Shown piece after piece: positions 1 to 6,948 of a stretch of DNA of 7,470 nt. The DNA lies in assembly GCA_026785645.1 (NCBI GenBank), contig JAJAZM010000145.1:1-7470 (forward strand), written 5' to 3'. Each line of letters starts with the position of its first letter. The first letter of the stretch is position 1. The stretch comes from Sphingomonas bacterium (GTDB lineage: Bacteria > Pseudomonadota > Alphaproteobacteria > Sphingomonadales > Sphingomonadaceae). The notes beneath the pieces are model-generated. The model was not told where the DNA came from, did no database searches, and saw nothing but the letters and a program-made list of their open reading frames with translations. The translations under genes and the position numbers were made by a program.

Positions 1-1763
1 AAGCACGCCTTGCCGCGCCCCTGCGGACAGCGCACCAGCGTGATCGGTCGCCGCGCCGCGTCGCGCAGGAAGATCGCCTCGACTGCGGCATAATAATCGG
101 CGAGGTCACCCTTGGTCAGCTTGGCCTCGGGAAAGATCAGCCGGTCGGGATTGGTGATCCGCACGCCGAAGCTCGCGGCGGTGGCGGTTTCGCCCTTGTC
201 CTTCGCAACGATATGCTCGGGCACTTCGCGCACTACCTGGCTGGCCTGCTTGTCCTCCCGCAATGCGATGAAGCTGGGGTGGCGCAGCGTTCCCGCGCTG
301 GTGAATTCGGTGAAAGCGACTTCAGCCACCAGTGTGGGTTCTATCCAGTGCGACCCGCGCAAGGCCGCGCGCGGCACGTCGAGCGGTGGCTGGTCGACCG
401 CGATTCGCTTCATCGTCGCGGAGAGGTCGGCGATCATCTTGGTGTCGAAGCCGGTTCCGACCTTGCCGGCATAGGTCAGTGTCTTGCCATCCCTGACGCC
501 AAGATGGAGCGACCGGAACCCGCGCCTTTTGTCGCTCGCCTGCCAGCCGACGATGACGAATTCCTGGCGGGCGATGCATTTAATCTTGAGCCAGTTCCTG
601 GCCCGTGCGCCGCGATAGGAGGCGCTCGCCTTCTTGGCGATGATCCCCTCGCCGCCTTGCTTGCAGACCGCGTCGAACAAGGCTTCGCCCTTGGCGATGA
701 TATGATCGCCGTAAAGGATCGGCGGCGGCGCGGTCTTGAGCAAGGCGGCGAGCCGATGCTTGCGCTCGATATTGGGCAGGTCGGTGATGTCTTCGCCTTG
801 GTCGACCAGCAAATCGAAAGCGTAAAAGGCGAGATCGACGTCGCCGCTTTTCAGTCCCGCTTGGAGCAGGCCGAAGTCGGGCTTGCCGTCCTTGCCCAAG
901 GCGACCGCCTCGCCATCGATCAGGCACCCCGCAGGAAGCTCCGCGGCCGCATCGACAATGGTGCGAAACTTGTCGCTCCAGTCGTGGCCATTGCGGGTCC
1001 ATGCGGTCGCCGCGCCGTCGCCGGTCGACATCAGCAGCCGGTAGCCATCATATTTATACTCGAACAGCCAATCGGCCCCGCTCGGCACTGCATCGACCAG
1101 GGTCGCCAGTTGCGGCGGCTGGAACGGCGGCTGTTTCAAACCCGCTTTCTTCGTCTTGCGCTTGCCCGATTGCCACTCGTCGCTCCCGGCCGCAATCTCG
1201 GCCATCGTCCGGCCGGTGGTGACACTGGTCAGTGCCTCCTCGACCAACGCCTCGCCCGGCCCGCTGAACTTGTCATCGACCTTCTTGAGCATCCACGGTT
1301 CGCCCTTCTCGCCGGGACGGCCCTTGAGGCGGAACATCACCCATTCGCCCTTCATCCGCTTGCCCTCCAGCGTGAAGTGGAGATGGCCTTCCTCGATCGT
1401 CTTGGTCGGATCCTTGCCCGGCTCGGGAATCCACCGCCCGTGATCCCACAGCATCACCGTCCCACCGCCATATTCGCCGTCGGGGATGGTCCCTTCGAAG
1501 CTGCCGTAATCGAGCGGATGATCCTCGGTACGCACCGCAAGGCGCTTGTCGCCGGGGTCGATCGACGGACCCTTGGGCACCGCCCAGCTCTTTAGCACGC
1601 CGTCCATCTCAAGCCGGAAATCCCAGTGCAGCCGCGACGCGTCATGTTTCTGGACGACGAAGCTCTCGCCCTTTTTCCTCGCGGTCTTGCCCTTGGGCTC
1701 GGCGGTTTTCGTGAAGTCGCGCTTGTTGTTGTAGGTCGCGATGTCGAGCTTGGAACCGGCCAT
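1..1763 (-). CDS. ligD: DNA ligase D (NHEJ), phosphoesterase-ligase-polymerase; 3' part outside window
   Basis: ATP-dependent multifunctional end-joining enzyme that processes, fills and seals Ku-bound double-strand breaks. The frame is open from the ATG at 1763 through position 3 (587 codons) and continues past the left edge. The N-terminal 3'-phosphoesterase domain (about residues 1-200) shows H40, H46, D48, R50, H82 and Y86, matching the known P. aeruginosa LigD metal and phosphate ligands with a constant offset of two. The ligase domain follows: motif I EYKYDGYR with nucleotidyl lysine K237, motif III FYAFDLL at 313-319, motif IV EGIIAKK at 372-378, motif V WLKIK with K393 and K395, then the OB-fold. 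From about residue 528 the primase/polymerase domain begins (ITNPDRLIFP) and is cut by the window, so its catalytic residues are not visible. The start lies 3 bases after the ku stop, implying one transcript and likely translational coupling. No in-frame stop or frameshift was found. Domain order is as in Pseudomonas, unlike the Pol-PE-Lig order of mycobacteria. Confidence 0.95.
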   Translation of the reverse strand, partial: MAGSKLDIATYNNKRDFTKTAEPKGKTARKKGESFVVQKHDASRLHWDFRLEMDGVLKSWAVPKGPSIDPGDKRLAVRTEDHPLDYGSFEGTIPDGEYGGGTVMLWDHGRWIPEPGKDPTKTIEEGHLHFTLEGKRMKGEWVMFRLKGRPGEKGEPWMLKKVDDKFSGPGEALVEEALTSVTTGRTMAEIAAGSDEWQSGKRKTKKAGLKQPPFQPPQLATLVDAVPSGADWLFEYKYDGYRLLMSTGDGAATAWTRNGHDWSDKFRTIVDAAAELPAGCLIDGEAVALGKDGKPDFGLLQAGLKSGDVDLAFYAFDLLVDQGEDITDLPNIERKHRLAALLKTAPPPILYGDHIIAKGEALFDAVCKQGGEGIIAKKASASYRGARARNWLKIKCIARQEFVIVGWQASDKRRGFRSLHLGVRDGKTLTYAGKVGTGFDTKMIADLSATMKRIAVDQPPLDVPRAALRGSHWIEPTLVAEVAFTEFTSAGTLRHPSFIALREDKQASQVVREVPEHIVAKDKGETATAASFGVRITNPDRLIFPEAKLTKGDLADYYAAVEAIFLRDAARRPITLVRCPQGRGKAC

Positions 1764-1766
1764 CGT

Positions 1767-2633
1767 TCAGGCGCTTTTCTTGGCTGGCGCTTTCTTCGCC
1801 GGGGCCTTCTTGACCGCGGCCGCCTTCTTCGCCGGCGCCCGATCGCCGGCATCGATGCTCTTTTTGAGCGCCGCCATCAAATCGATCACGTTCGATCCCT
1901 TGGCCGGCGTATCGGGACTGTCGTCCTGGATGACGCGCTTGCCCTTCTTCCTAATCTTCTCGGCGATCAGCCCCTTCAGCGCCTCGATATAACGATTCTC
2001 AAACTCGCTCGCGTCGAACCCGCTGGCCTTCTTTTCGATCAGGGTACTGGCGAGATCGAGCAGATCGGGGTCAGGCTTGGCGTTGCCGATGTCGCGGAAA
2101 TAGGCTGACGCCTTGTGCACCTCGTCGGCATAGCGAAGCGTCTCGAGCACCATCCCGCGGCCACATGCCTTCAATGAAACGACATATTCCTGGCCGCGCA
2201 TCGCCAGCTGCCCGATGCCGACTTTCTTGGCCTTGCGCAGTGCCTCGCGCACCACAACGAACGCTTCCTCGGCCAGATCGTCGGCGGGGACGACATAATA
2301 CGGCTTGTCGTAATAGATTGGATCGATCTCCGAATAATCGACGAACTGGGTCAGCTCGAGCGTCTTGCGGCTCTCCAGTTTGACCTTCTCGATCTCCTCG
2401 GGGTCGAGCAGCACATATTCGCCCTTCTCGACTTCGTAACCCTTGAGGATTTCATCGCGGTCGACCGGGCCAATCCCGGGCACGACTTTCTCGTAGCGCA
2501 CGCGCTGGCCCGATGGCTCGTGGACCTGATGGAACGCTATCGATTTGCCGGCCTTGGTCGCCGGATAAATTTCAACCGAGATCGACACCAGCGCCAACCG
2601 TATCTGTCCCCGCCAACTCGGCCGCGCTGCCAT
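1767..2633 (-). CDS. ku: Non-homologous end-joining protein Ku
   Basis: Homodimeric ring protein that binds broken DNA ends and recruits LigD. The start at 2633 (MAARPSWRGQIRLALVS) gives 288 residues. An ATG two codons upstream (2639) is possible, but the only good Shine-Dalgarno, GGAG at 2644-2641, is 7 bases from 2633 and just 1 base from 2639; many Ku proteins also begin this way. Numbering from 2639, the beta-barrel core covers about residues 11-200, with typical blocks GQIRLALVSI near the N-terminus and a DPIYYDKPYYVVP-type segment around 106-118. The segment VIDLMAALKKSI (251-262) resembles the conserved C-terminal region of bacterial Ku linked to LigD stimulation. A basic Lys/Ala/Pro tail of repeating KKAPA units (about 267-290) follows; such tails are known to add DNA contacts in bacterial Ku. 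The gene is first in an operon with ligD directly downstream. Length is normal for the family. Confidence 0.95.
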   Translation of the reverse strand: MAARPSWRGQIRLALVSISVEIYPATKAGKSIAFHQVHEPSGQRVRYEKVVPGIGPVDRDEILKGYEVEKGEYVLLDPEEIEKVKLESRKTLELTQFVDYSEIDPIYYDKPYYVVPADDLAEEAFVVVREALRKAKKVGIGQLAMRGQEYVVSLKACGRGMVLETLRYADEVHKASAYFRDIGNAKPDPDLLDLASTLIEKKASGFDASEFENRYIEALKGLIAEKIRKKGKRVIQDDSPDTPAKGSNVIDLMAALKKSIDAGDRAPAKKAAAVKKAPAKKAPAKKSA

Positions 2634-2640
2634 GCTCATG

Positions 2641-2644
2641 CTCC
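2641..2644 (-). promoter_or_regulatory. Shine-Dalgarno of ku
   Basis: GGAG on the minus strand lies 7 bases before the ATG at 2633 and 1 base before the ATG at 2639. The spacing favours the inner ATG as the start of Ku. Confidence 0.55.
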
Positions 2645-2684
2645 ATATTCATATCGGAACCGATTCAATCGCTGGCGCGGGGAG

Positions 2685-2714
2685 TCGTTCCCGGATTCGT
2701 TCGATGCAGGGTTC
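2685..2714. promoter_or_regulatory. Three phased GTTC elements upstream of ku (possible operator)
   Basis: GTTC occurs at 2687-2690, 2699-2702 and 2711-2714, each separated by exactly 8 bases; the first two are extended to TCGTTC. The array lies about 50-80 bp upstream of the ku start. Alphaproteobacterial LexA boxes are known as direct repeats GTTC-N7-GTTC, so this array is similar but with one base too many in each spacer. It may bind another regulator, or be chance. No regulator is proposed. Confidence 0.25.
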
Positions 2715-2936
2715 GTTTAGGTCGGCGCCATCGTCATCATGCCGATTGTCACACGCAGCCCCGTAAGCGTCGAAGCTGCAGAACAGCCGGCCTCCGCTGG
2801 AAACGCTGAAATGAGCTCTCAACGTCGCATCGTGACACGTTGTGCGCCGCTCCATTTTGCAGTGTTACGACCTCCGCGAAGACGCCCAATGTCGAGGACC
2901 ACACCTTTGCCAGCACTTATTTCTGACGACCAAGGA

Positions 2937-2953
2937 GCTTCAACCGTCGAAGC
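2937..2953 (-). terminator. Hairpin 16 bases after the ybbP-like stop, weak terminator candidate
   Basis: On the minus strand GCTTCGACGGTTGAAGC folds into a 7-bp stem (one G-U pair) with a 3-base loop. It lies just downstream of the permease stop at 2969, where a terminator would be expected, but it is not followed by a T-tract, so intrinsic termination is doubtful. Confidence 0.3.
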
Positions 2954-2968
2954 ATGTCCCTGCGGCGC

Positions 2969-5455
2969 TCAAAGCGTTCGCAGCGCTCGCGAGGGTCGCG
3001 CGCTCAGCGTCGGCAGACTGCCGGCCAGGCCGACCAGCAGGACGACGGTAAGGCCCGCCGCAACGGTCCCGGCGACCAGCCAGGGATCGGGTGCCCAGAC
3101 GAAATCGAACAATAAGGTGATGATCAGCCAAGCGCCGAAAAGGCCGAGGCCGAGCGCGACGAGCGTCACCAATGTCGCCAGCAGCAGGAACTCAAGCACC
3201 TGCAACCGAAGCAATTGTCGCCGGGTCGCGCCGAGTACGCGAAGGACGACCCCGTCGTACGTCCGCGCGTCGCGCATTGCCGAGGTGGTGCCGGCGAGCA
3301 CCGCAATCCCGGCCAGGATCGCCGCCGACGCCGCCCAGGCGATCGCCACTGACACCCCGGCCGCCACTTCGCCGACCTGCTCGAGCACGTCGCGCACGGG
3401 CACCAGGCTGGTCGATGGAAAACGCGCCGCAACCCGCTCGCGCACGGCGGCATCGGCGCCGTCGGGCAGGCCGATCGTCGCCGACAGATTATGCGGCACA
3501 TCGGCCAACGCATTGGGCGACAGGACAAGGACAAAATTGAATCCGAGCGTGTCCCAGTCGATCCGCCGGAAGGACGCGATCCGCGCCCGCCGCTCGACTC
3601 CGAAGATGCTGAACCGCAGTTCATCGCCAAGCTTGAGGCCCAATGCCTCGCCCAGGCGGTCGTCGACCGAGACGAGCGGCTCTCCGCGATAGTCCTTAGG
3701 CCACCATTTACCCTCGGTGAGGCTGCTACCGGGCGGAAGCGTTTCGGCGTAGGTCAGCCCTCGCTCACCGCGGAGCGCCCAGGCGCCGTCGGGGATTTCG
3801 GCGAGGTTGGCGACATTGGTGGTGCCGTAGCCGGTGACCACCCCGCGCAGCAGCGGGACCAGTTCGACCTCAGCCGACGGACTTGTTGCGCGGACCGTGG
3901 CACGGAACTCGTCGGCGCGATCGCGCGGCACATCGAGCGCGAAGAAGGCTGGCGCCCGCTCGGGAATATTGCGCTCAAGATTGGCATCGAAACTCGACCG
4001 GACACCGGCGATCTGGACGAACATGGTCAGGCCGATTCCGAGCGCGACGACCAGCCCGATCGTCCCAGCACCGGGCCGGTGCAGCCCGGCGAGTGCAAGG
4101 CGAAGGAATGGACTGGCGGGTCGTGGCACCTTGGCTGCCCCCCAGCGAACCAGCCATCCGAGCCCGGCAAGCAGGGCAAGGACCGCCGCAACCGCACCGA
4201 GATAATAAGCCGTAAGCAAGGGTCGGCTGGCGCTGCCCAAGGCGAGTGCCAGGATCAGGAACGAGGGGACGGCGAGCCATGGCAGTCCCCGGGCGAGCGA
4301 GGCTCTCCCCGAATCGACCGATCCGCGAAGCAGCCCGGCGACGGGGACGGTGGCGGCGCGGGCCAGCGGCAGCGCGGCCGCAGCGAAGGCGGTCAGCAGG
4401 CCGAACCCGGCGGCCAGCGACATCGGACCCCATGCCGGGCGCGTGTCGAGCGCAAGCGGCAGAACCCCGGCCGCAACGCGCGACACGACAGCCACCGCAA
4501 GCATTCCAATGCCGAGCCCGGCGATGGTCGCAAGCCCCGCCACCAGCGCCAGTTGAAGCGCGTAGATCCGCCGCACCAACCCCGAATCCGCACCGAGTAC
4601 CTTCAAGGTCGCGATGGTCGACTGTCGCGCCTGAAGGAAGGAGGCGACGGCATTGGCGATCCCGATCCCGGCGATAACCAGCGCGGTCAGCACGATCAGG
4701 GTCAGGAACTCGGCCATGCGCGAGAAAAATCGTCCGGCGCCGGGCGCGGCATTGTCGCGAGTCTTGGATTCCCAGCCGCCTGCCGGAAAGGCCCCGATGG
4801 TGCGATCGATCAGCGACCGCGGGTTGGCCGCGGTCACGATCCGGTAGCGGATTTCGAACAGGCTGCCGGGCTGCATCAGCCCGGTCGCGGGAAGGTCCCG
4901 CAAGCCCACCATCACCACTGGCCCAAGCGAAAAGCCCTCGCCTAGCCGGTCGGGCTCGTCGGCGATCACCCCACCGACGCGGAAGGTCGCGGTGCCGAGC
5001 CGGAAGCTTGATCCCAGTGGTACGCGCCCGGCCAGCGCCGGGTCGATCCACGCCTGACCGGAGGGCGGCGCGCCGGTCGTCCGTCCGTCGGCTAGTCGAA
5101 GCGCGCCGACCATCGGGTAGGCGTCGTCCACCGCCTTCAATTGCACCGGGATCGACCGCTCTCCGATCACCGCGGTCGAGGTCATTCGGATCGATTCGGA
5201 TACGCGCCCGGCGGCAGCGAACGCCGCGCGCTCCTCGGTCGTGGCCAGCCGCGCCGAGCGCGCGAACTCGACGTCCCCGCCAAGAATGACGCTGCCGCGA
5301 TCGGCCAGCCCGCGCTCCATCGCTGCGGCCAGACTGCCGACTGCGGCCAGCGCCGCGACCCCCAGCAACAGGCTGAAGAACAGCAAGCGCAGGCCGCGAA
5401 AGCGCCAGTCGAGTTCGCGCCGGCCAATCGTCCAGGCCAGCTGCCAGCCGCTCAT
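2969..5455 (-). CDS. ybbP: FtsX/MacB-type ABC transporter permease, YbbP-like
   Basis: Inner-membrane permease of 828 residues, partner of the adjacent ATPase. Topology read from hydrophobicity: TM1 at about 23-45; a large periplasmic domain (about 46-248, MacB-PCD-like); a first FtsX block of about three helices (251-276, 299-326, 345-366); further helices around 395-437 and 463-484; a second periplasmic domain (about 485-697); and a final FtsX block (698-722, 752-785, 791-813). Each FtsX block carries the family hallmark after its first helix: ATLKVLGA at 282-289 and VLRVLGATRRQLLR at 737-750, the likely ATPase-coupling segments. Length and about ten helices fit YbbP rather than LolC/E or FtsX (about 400 residues, four helices). 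The ATG overlaps the ATPase stop by 4 bases (ATGA), implying translational coupling. The substrate is unknown; lipid or lipoprotein handling is suggested only by the tesA neighbour. I see no sequence damage. Confidence 0.88.
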   Translation of the reverse strand: MSGWQLAWTIGRRELDWRFRGLRLLFFSLLLGVAALAAVGSLAAAMERGLADRGSVILGGDVEFARSARLATTEERAAFAAAGRVSESIRMTSTAVIGERSIPVQLKAVDDAYPMVGALRLADGRTTGAPPSGQAWIDPALAGRVPLGSSFRLGTATFRVGGVIADEPDRLGEGFSLGPVVMVGLRDLPATGLMQPGSLFEIRYRIVTAANPRSLIDRTIGAFPAGGWESKTRDNAAPGAGRFFSRMAEFLTLIVLTALVIAGIGIANAVASFLQARQSTIATLKVLGADSGLVRRIYALQLALVAGLATIAGLGIGMLAVAVVSRVAAGVLPLALDTRPAWGPMSLAAGFGLLTAFAAAALPLARAATVPVAGLLRGSVDSGRASLARGLPWLAVPSFLILALALGSASRPLLTAYYLGAVAAVLALLAGLGWLVRWGAAKVPRPASPFLRLALAGLHRPGAGTIGLVVALGIGLTMFVQIAGVRSSFDANLERNIPERAPAFFALDVPRDRADEFRATVRATSPSAEVELVPLLRGVVTGYGTTNVANLAEIPDGAWALRGERGLTYAETLPPGSSLTEGKWWPKDYRGEPLVSVDDRLGEALGLKLGDELRFSIFGVERRARIASFRRIDWDTLGFNFVLVLSPNALADVPHNLSATIGLPDGADAAVRERVAARFPSTSLVPVRDVLEQVGEVAAGVSVAIAWAASAAILAGIAVLAGTTSAMRDARTYDGVVLRVLGATRRQLLRLQVLEFLLLATLVTLVALGLGLFGAWLIITLLFDFVWAPDPWLVAGTVAAGLTVVLLVGLAGSLPTLSARPSRALRTL

Positions 5456-6135
5456 GCAGCGCGGTCCGCGACCAACAGTCCGTCGGCCAGCTCGATCACC
5501 CGGTTGCAGCGCGCCGCGAGCCCGGGCTCATGGGTGATGACGACCAGGGTCGAGCCGGTCGCGTCACAGCGTTCGAACAGCAAATCCATGATCGTCGCGC
5601 CGGTCACCGCGTCGAGGTTGCCGGTCGGCTCGTCGGCGAACAGCAACGCTGGCCGGGTTCCGAGCGCCCGGGCGATGGCGACGCGCTGCTGCTCGCCGCC
5701 CGACAATTGCGCCGGATAATGGACGAGCCGATGGGCGAGGCCGACTGCCTCCAGCTCGGCGCGGGCGGCGGCGAAGGCGTCGCTTCGGCCGGCAAGCTCC
5801 ATCGGCACCGCGACATTCTCCAGCGCGGTCATGGTCGGCAGGAGGTGAAAAGCCTGGAGCACGATCCCGATCCGACCGCGCCGTGCCTGGGCCAGCCCAT
5901 CCTCGTCGAGCGCGGAGAAATCCTCGCCGACGATCGTGACTTCGCCCGAGGTCGACCGTTCAAGCCCGCTGAGCACCGCCATCAGCGACGACTTGCCCGA
6001 GCCCGATGCGCCGAGGATGGCGAGCCGCTCGCCGCGAACCACGTCGAGGTCGATCCCGCGAAGGATTTCGGTCGCGCCTTCGCCCGAGCCTAGGGTGAGG
6101 GTGACATTGCGGACGTGGATCATCATATCGGTCAT
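5452..6135 (-). CDS. ybbA: ABC transporter ATP-binding protein, YbbA-like (MacB/LolD group)
   Basis: Cytoplasmic ATPase that powers the YbbP-like permease. With the start at 6135 it has 227 residues, close to E. coli YbbA (228). All ABC motifs are intact: Walker A GASGSGKSS at 42-50, Q-loop Q94, signature LSGGEQQ at 144-150, Walker B LLFADEP at 164-170 (catalytic E169), D-loop after TGNLD, and H-loop H202. The segment around HLLPTMTALENV (97-108) is typical of the LolD/MacB/YbbA group. In-frame alternatives are ATGs at 6147, 6126 and 6123; none has a clear Shine-Dalgarno, so the start is chosen on length and family pattern. The open frame extends upstream to 6246, but that part overlaps the divergent tesA gene and is unlike the family. 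The stop overlaps the permease start by 4 bases. Confidence 0.92.
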   Translation of the reverse strand: MTDMMIHVRNVTLTLGSGEGATEILRGIDLDVVRGERLAILGASGSGKSSLMAVLSGLERSTSGEVTIVGEDFSALDEDGLAQARRGRIGIVLQAFHLLPTMTALENVAVPMELAGRSDAFAAARAELEAVGLAHRLVHYPAQLSGGEQQRVAIARALGTRPALLFADEPTGNLDAVTGATIMDLLFERCDATGSTLVVITHEPGLAARCNRVIELADGLLVADRAA

Positions 6136-6163
6136 GGCGTGGGACATGGGCAAGGGATTGCGA
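6136..6163. promoter_or_regulatory. Very short divergent gap between ybbA-like and tesA-like starts
   Basis: Only 28 bases separate the chosen divergent starts (16 if the upstream ybbA ATG at 6147 is used). Promoters for the two directions cannot fit here and must overlap the opposite gene's 5' coding region. I could not recognise a clear -35/-10 pair on either strand. Confidence 0.5.
6152..6156 (+). promoter_or_regulatory. Shine-Dalgarno of the tesA-like gene
   Basis: AAGGG, 7 bases before the ATG at 6164. It supports that start over the ATG at 6176, whose AGGA lies only 2 bases upstream. Confidence 0.45.
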
Positions 6164-6895
6164 ATGGCAAGGAAAATGCGGACATATTCGATCGTCGGAA
6201 TGGCGATTCCGCTCTTTTTGCTGCTCGGCTGCTCGGCCCAACCCACCGCGCCGACCGCGCCCGACGCCGCCCAGGCTCGTCCGGTCGACCAAGCTCGCCC
6301 GGTGGAAGTGCCGCGGCCCCAAGGTAACGAGAGATTGGTGCTGGCATTCGGGGACAGCCTCTACGCCGGTTACGGATTGGGCGTCGGACAAAGCCTGCCC
6401 GACCGGCTGGAGGAAAGGCTGCGCACGGCCGGAGTCAATGCAACCGTCGTCAACGCCGGGGTCAGCGGCGACACCAGCGCGGCGGGTCGCCAGCGACTGG
6501 CGTTCACGCTCGACAGCCAGAAACGCGCTCCCGATTTGGTCATCCTCGGGCTTGGCGGCAATGATGCGCTGCGCCTGATCTCGCCGGACGAAACCCGCGC
6601 CGACATGATCGCAATGATGGACGAGCTCAAGCGCCGCAATATCCCCGTACTGCTGACCGGAATGCGCGCCCCGCCCAACCTCGGCCCCGATTATGCCAAA
6701 GCGTTCGAGCCGATCTGGCCCGACCTTGCGGCCAAATATGGCGCCGGGCTGTACCCGTTCATCCTCGACGGCGTGATTAGCGACCCGGCGTTGATGCAAC
6801 GCGACGGAATCCATCCCACCGCCGCCGGGGTCGAGCATATGGCCGACGCCATCGCCCCGCTGGCGCTCAAGGCATTACCGCCCAAGGCAAGCTGA
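6164..6895 (+). CDS. tesA: TesA-like SGNH/GDSL esterase, predicted lipoprotein
   Basis: Hydrolase of the SGNH family, related to E. coli thioesterase I / lysophospholipase L1 and to arylesterases; it cleaves ester or thioester bonds of lipids outside the cytoplasm. With the start at 6164 it has 243 residues. The N-terminus is basic (MARKMR), then hydrophobic (about 8-21), ending in lipobox LLGC with C23, so a lipoprotein signal is predicted. Serine at +2 suggests outer-membrane sorting under the E. coli rule. A Pro/Ala-rich linker (about 25-52) precedes the catalytic domain. Catalytic blocks: GDSLYAGYG with S65; SGDTS with oxyanion glycine G102; GGND with N133; DGIHP with D214 and H217 completing the triad. 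The gene is divergent from ybbA-ybbP, the same arrangement as in E. coli. E. coli TesA is a soluble periplasmic protein, so lipidation is a difference. Acyl-substrate preference cannot be read from sequence. Confidence 0.92.
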   Translation: MARKMRTYSIVGMAIPLFLLLGCSAQPTAPTAPDAAQARPVDQARPVEVPRPQGNERLVLAFGDSLYAGYGLGVGQSLPDRLEERLRTAGVNATVVNAGVSGDTSAAGRQRLAFTLDSQKRAPDLVILGLGGNDALRLISPDETRADMIAMMDELKRRNIPVLLTGMRAPPNLGPDYAKAFEPIWPDLAAKYGAGLYPFILDGVISDPALMQRDGIHPTAAGVEHMADAIAPLALKALPPKAS

Positions 6896-6926
6896 CGACC
6901 CGGAAAAAGGCAGATCCGGCCGGTCG
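6896..6926. terminator. Imperfect hairpin between convergent genes, weak terminator candidate
   Basis: CGACC-CGG (6896-6903) can pair with CCG and GGTCG (6916-6918, 6922-6926) with a 3-base bulge and a 12-base loop. It sits right after the tesA-like stop in the 53-bp gap before the convergent efflux-channel remnant. There is no T-tract on either strand. Confidence 0.2.
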
Positions 6927-6948
6927 AGCACCACGAAGTTTCTGCGCT

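Larger units (their letters stand above)
2640..2968. other. Gene-free spacer between ybbP-like gene end and ku start
   Basis: About 330 bp with no convincing gene on either strand; short open frames here lack recognisable domains. It should contain the ku-ligD promoter, but I could not identify a clear -35/-10 pair or an EcfG-type GGAAC/CGTT promoter with correct spacing. Visible structure includes three GTTC elements at 12-bp steps (2687-2714), a perfect small palindrome CGATT-C-AATCG at 2661-2671, a near-palindrome CCATATTCATATCGG ending just before the ku Shine-Dalgarno, and a hairpin at 2937-2953. A plus-strand peptide from the ATG at 2889 reads MSRTTPLPALISDDQGASTVE, faintly like a TadE/Flp-type prepilin start, but it loses that character immediately afterwards. 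Confidence 0.6.

Noticed and set aside
213..1595. 460-codon open frame on the plus strand
   Set aside because: It lies exactly antisense to ligD, codon-aligned with it. High-GC genes often leave the opposite strand open; the translation has no recognisable domain, while the minus strand has all ligase motifs.
2640..2690. EcfG-type stress promoter for ku
   Set aside because: GGAAC occurs on both strands, but no CGTT lies at the required 16-17 base distance in the right orientation.
2687..2714. Canonical alphaproteobacterial LexA (SOS) box
   Set aside because: GTTC half-sites are present but separated by 8 bases, not the established 7, so it is reported only as an unexplained phased repeat.
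2739..3692. 317-codon plus-strand frame
   Set aside because: Mostly antisense to the 3' end of the permease gene; Ser/Arg/Thr-rich with no domain. Only a short prepilin-like segment before the overlap was noted separately.
3491..4945. 484-codon plus-strand frame
   Set aside because: Antisense to the permease gene; composition is Gly/Arg/Gln-rich low-complexity typical of shadow frames, with no domain.
3975..5051. 358-codon minus-strand frame
   Set aside because: Same strand but shifted frame within the permease gene; Arg-rich translation without structure, whereas the overlapping 828-codon frame has clear FtsX features.
5960..6838. 292-codon minus-strand frame
   Set aside because: Antisense to the tesA-like gene and out of frame with the ATPase gene; Walker and GDSL motifs lie in the competing frames.
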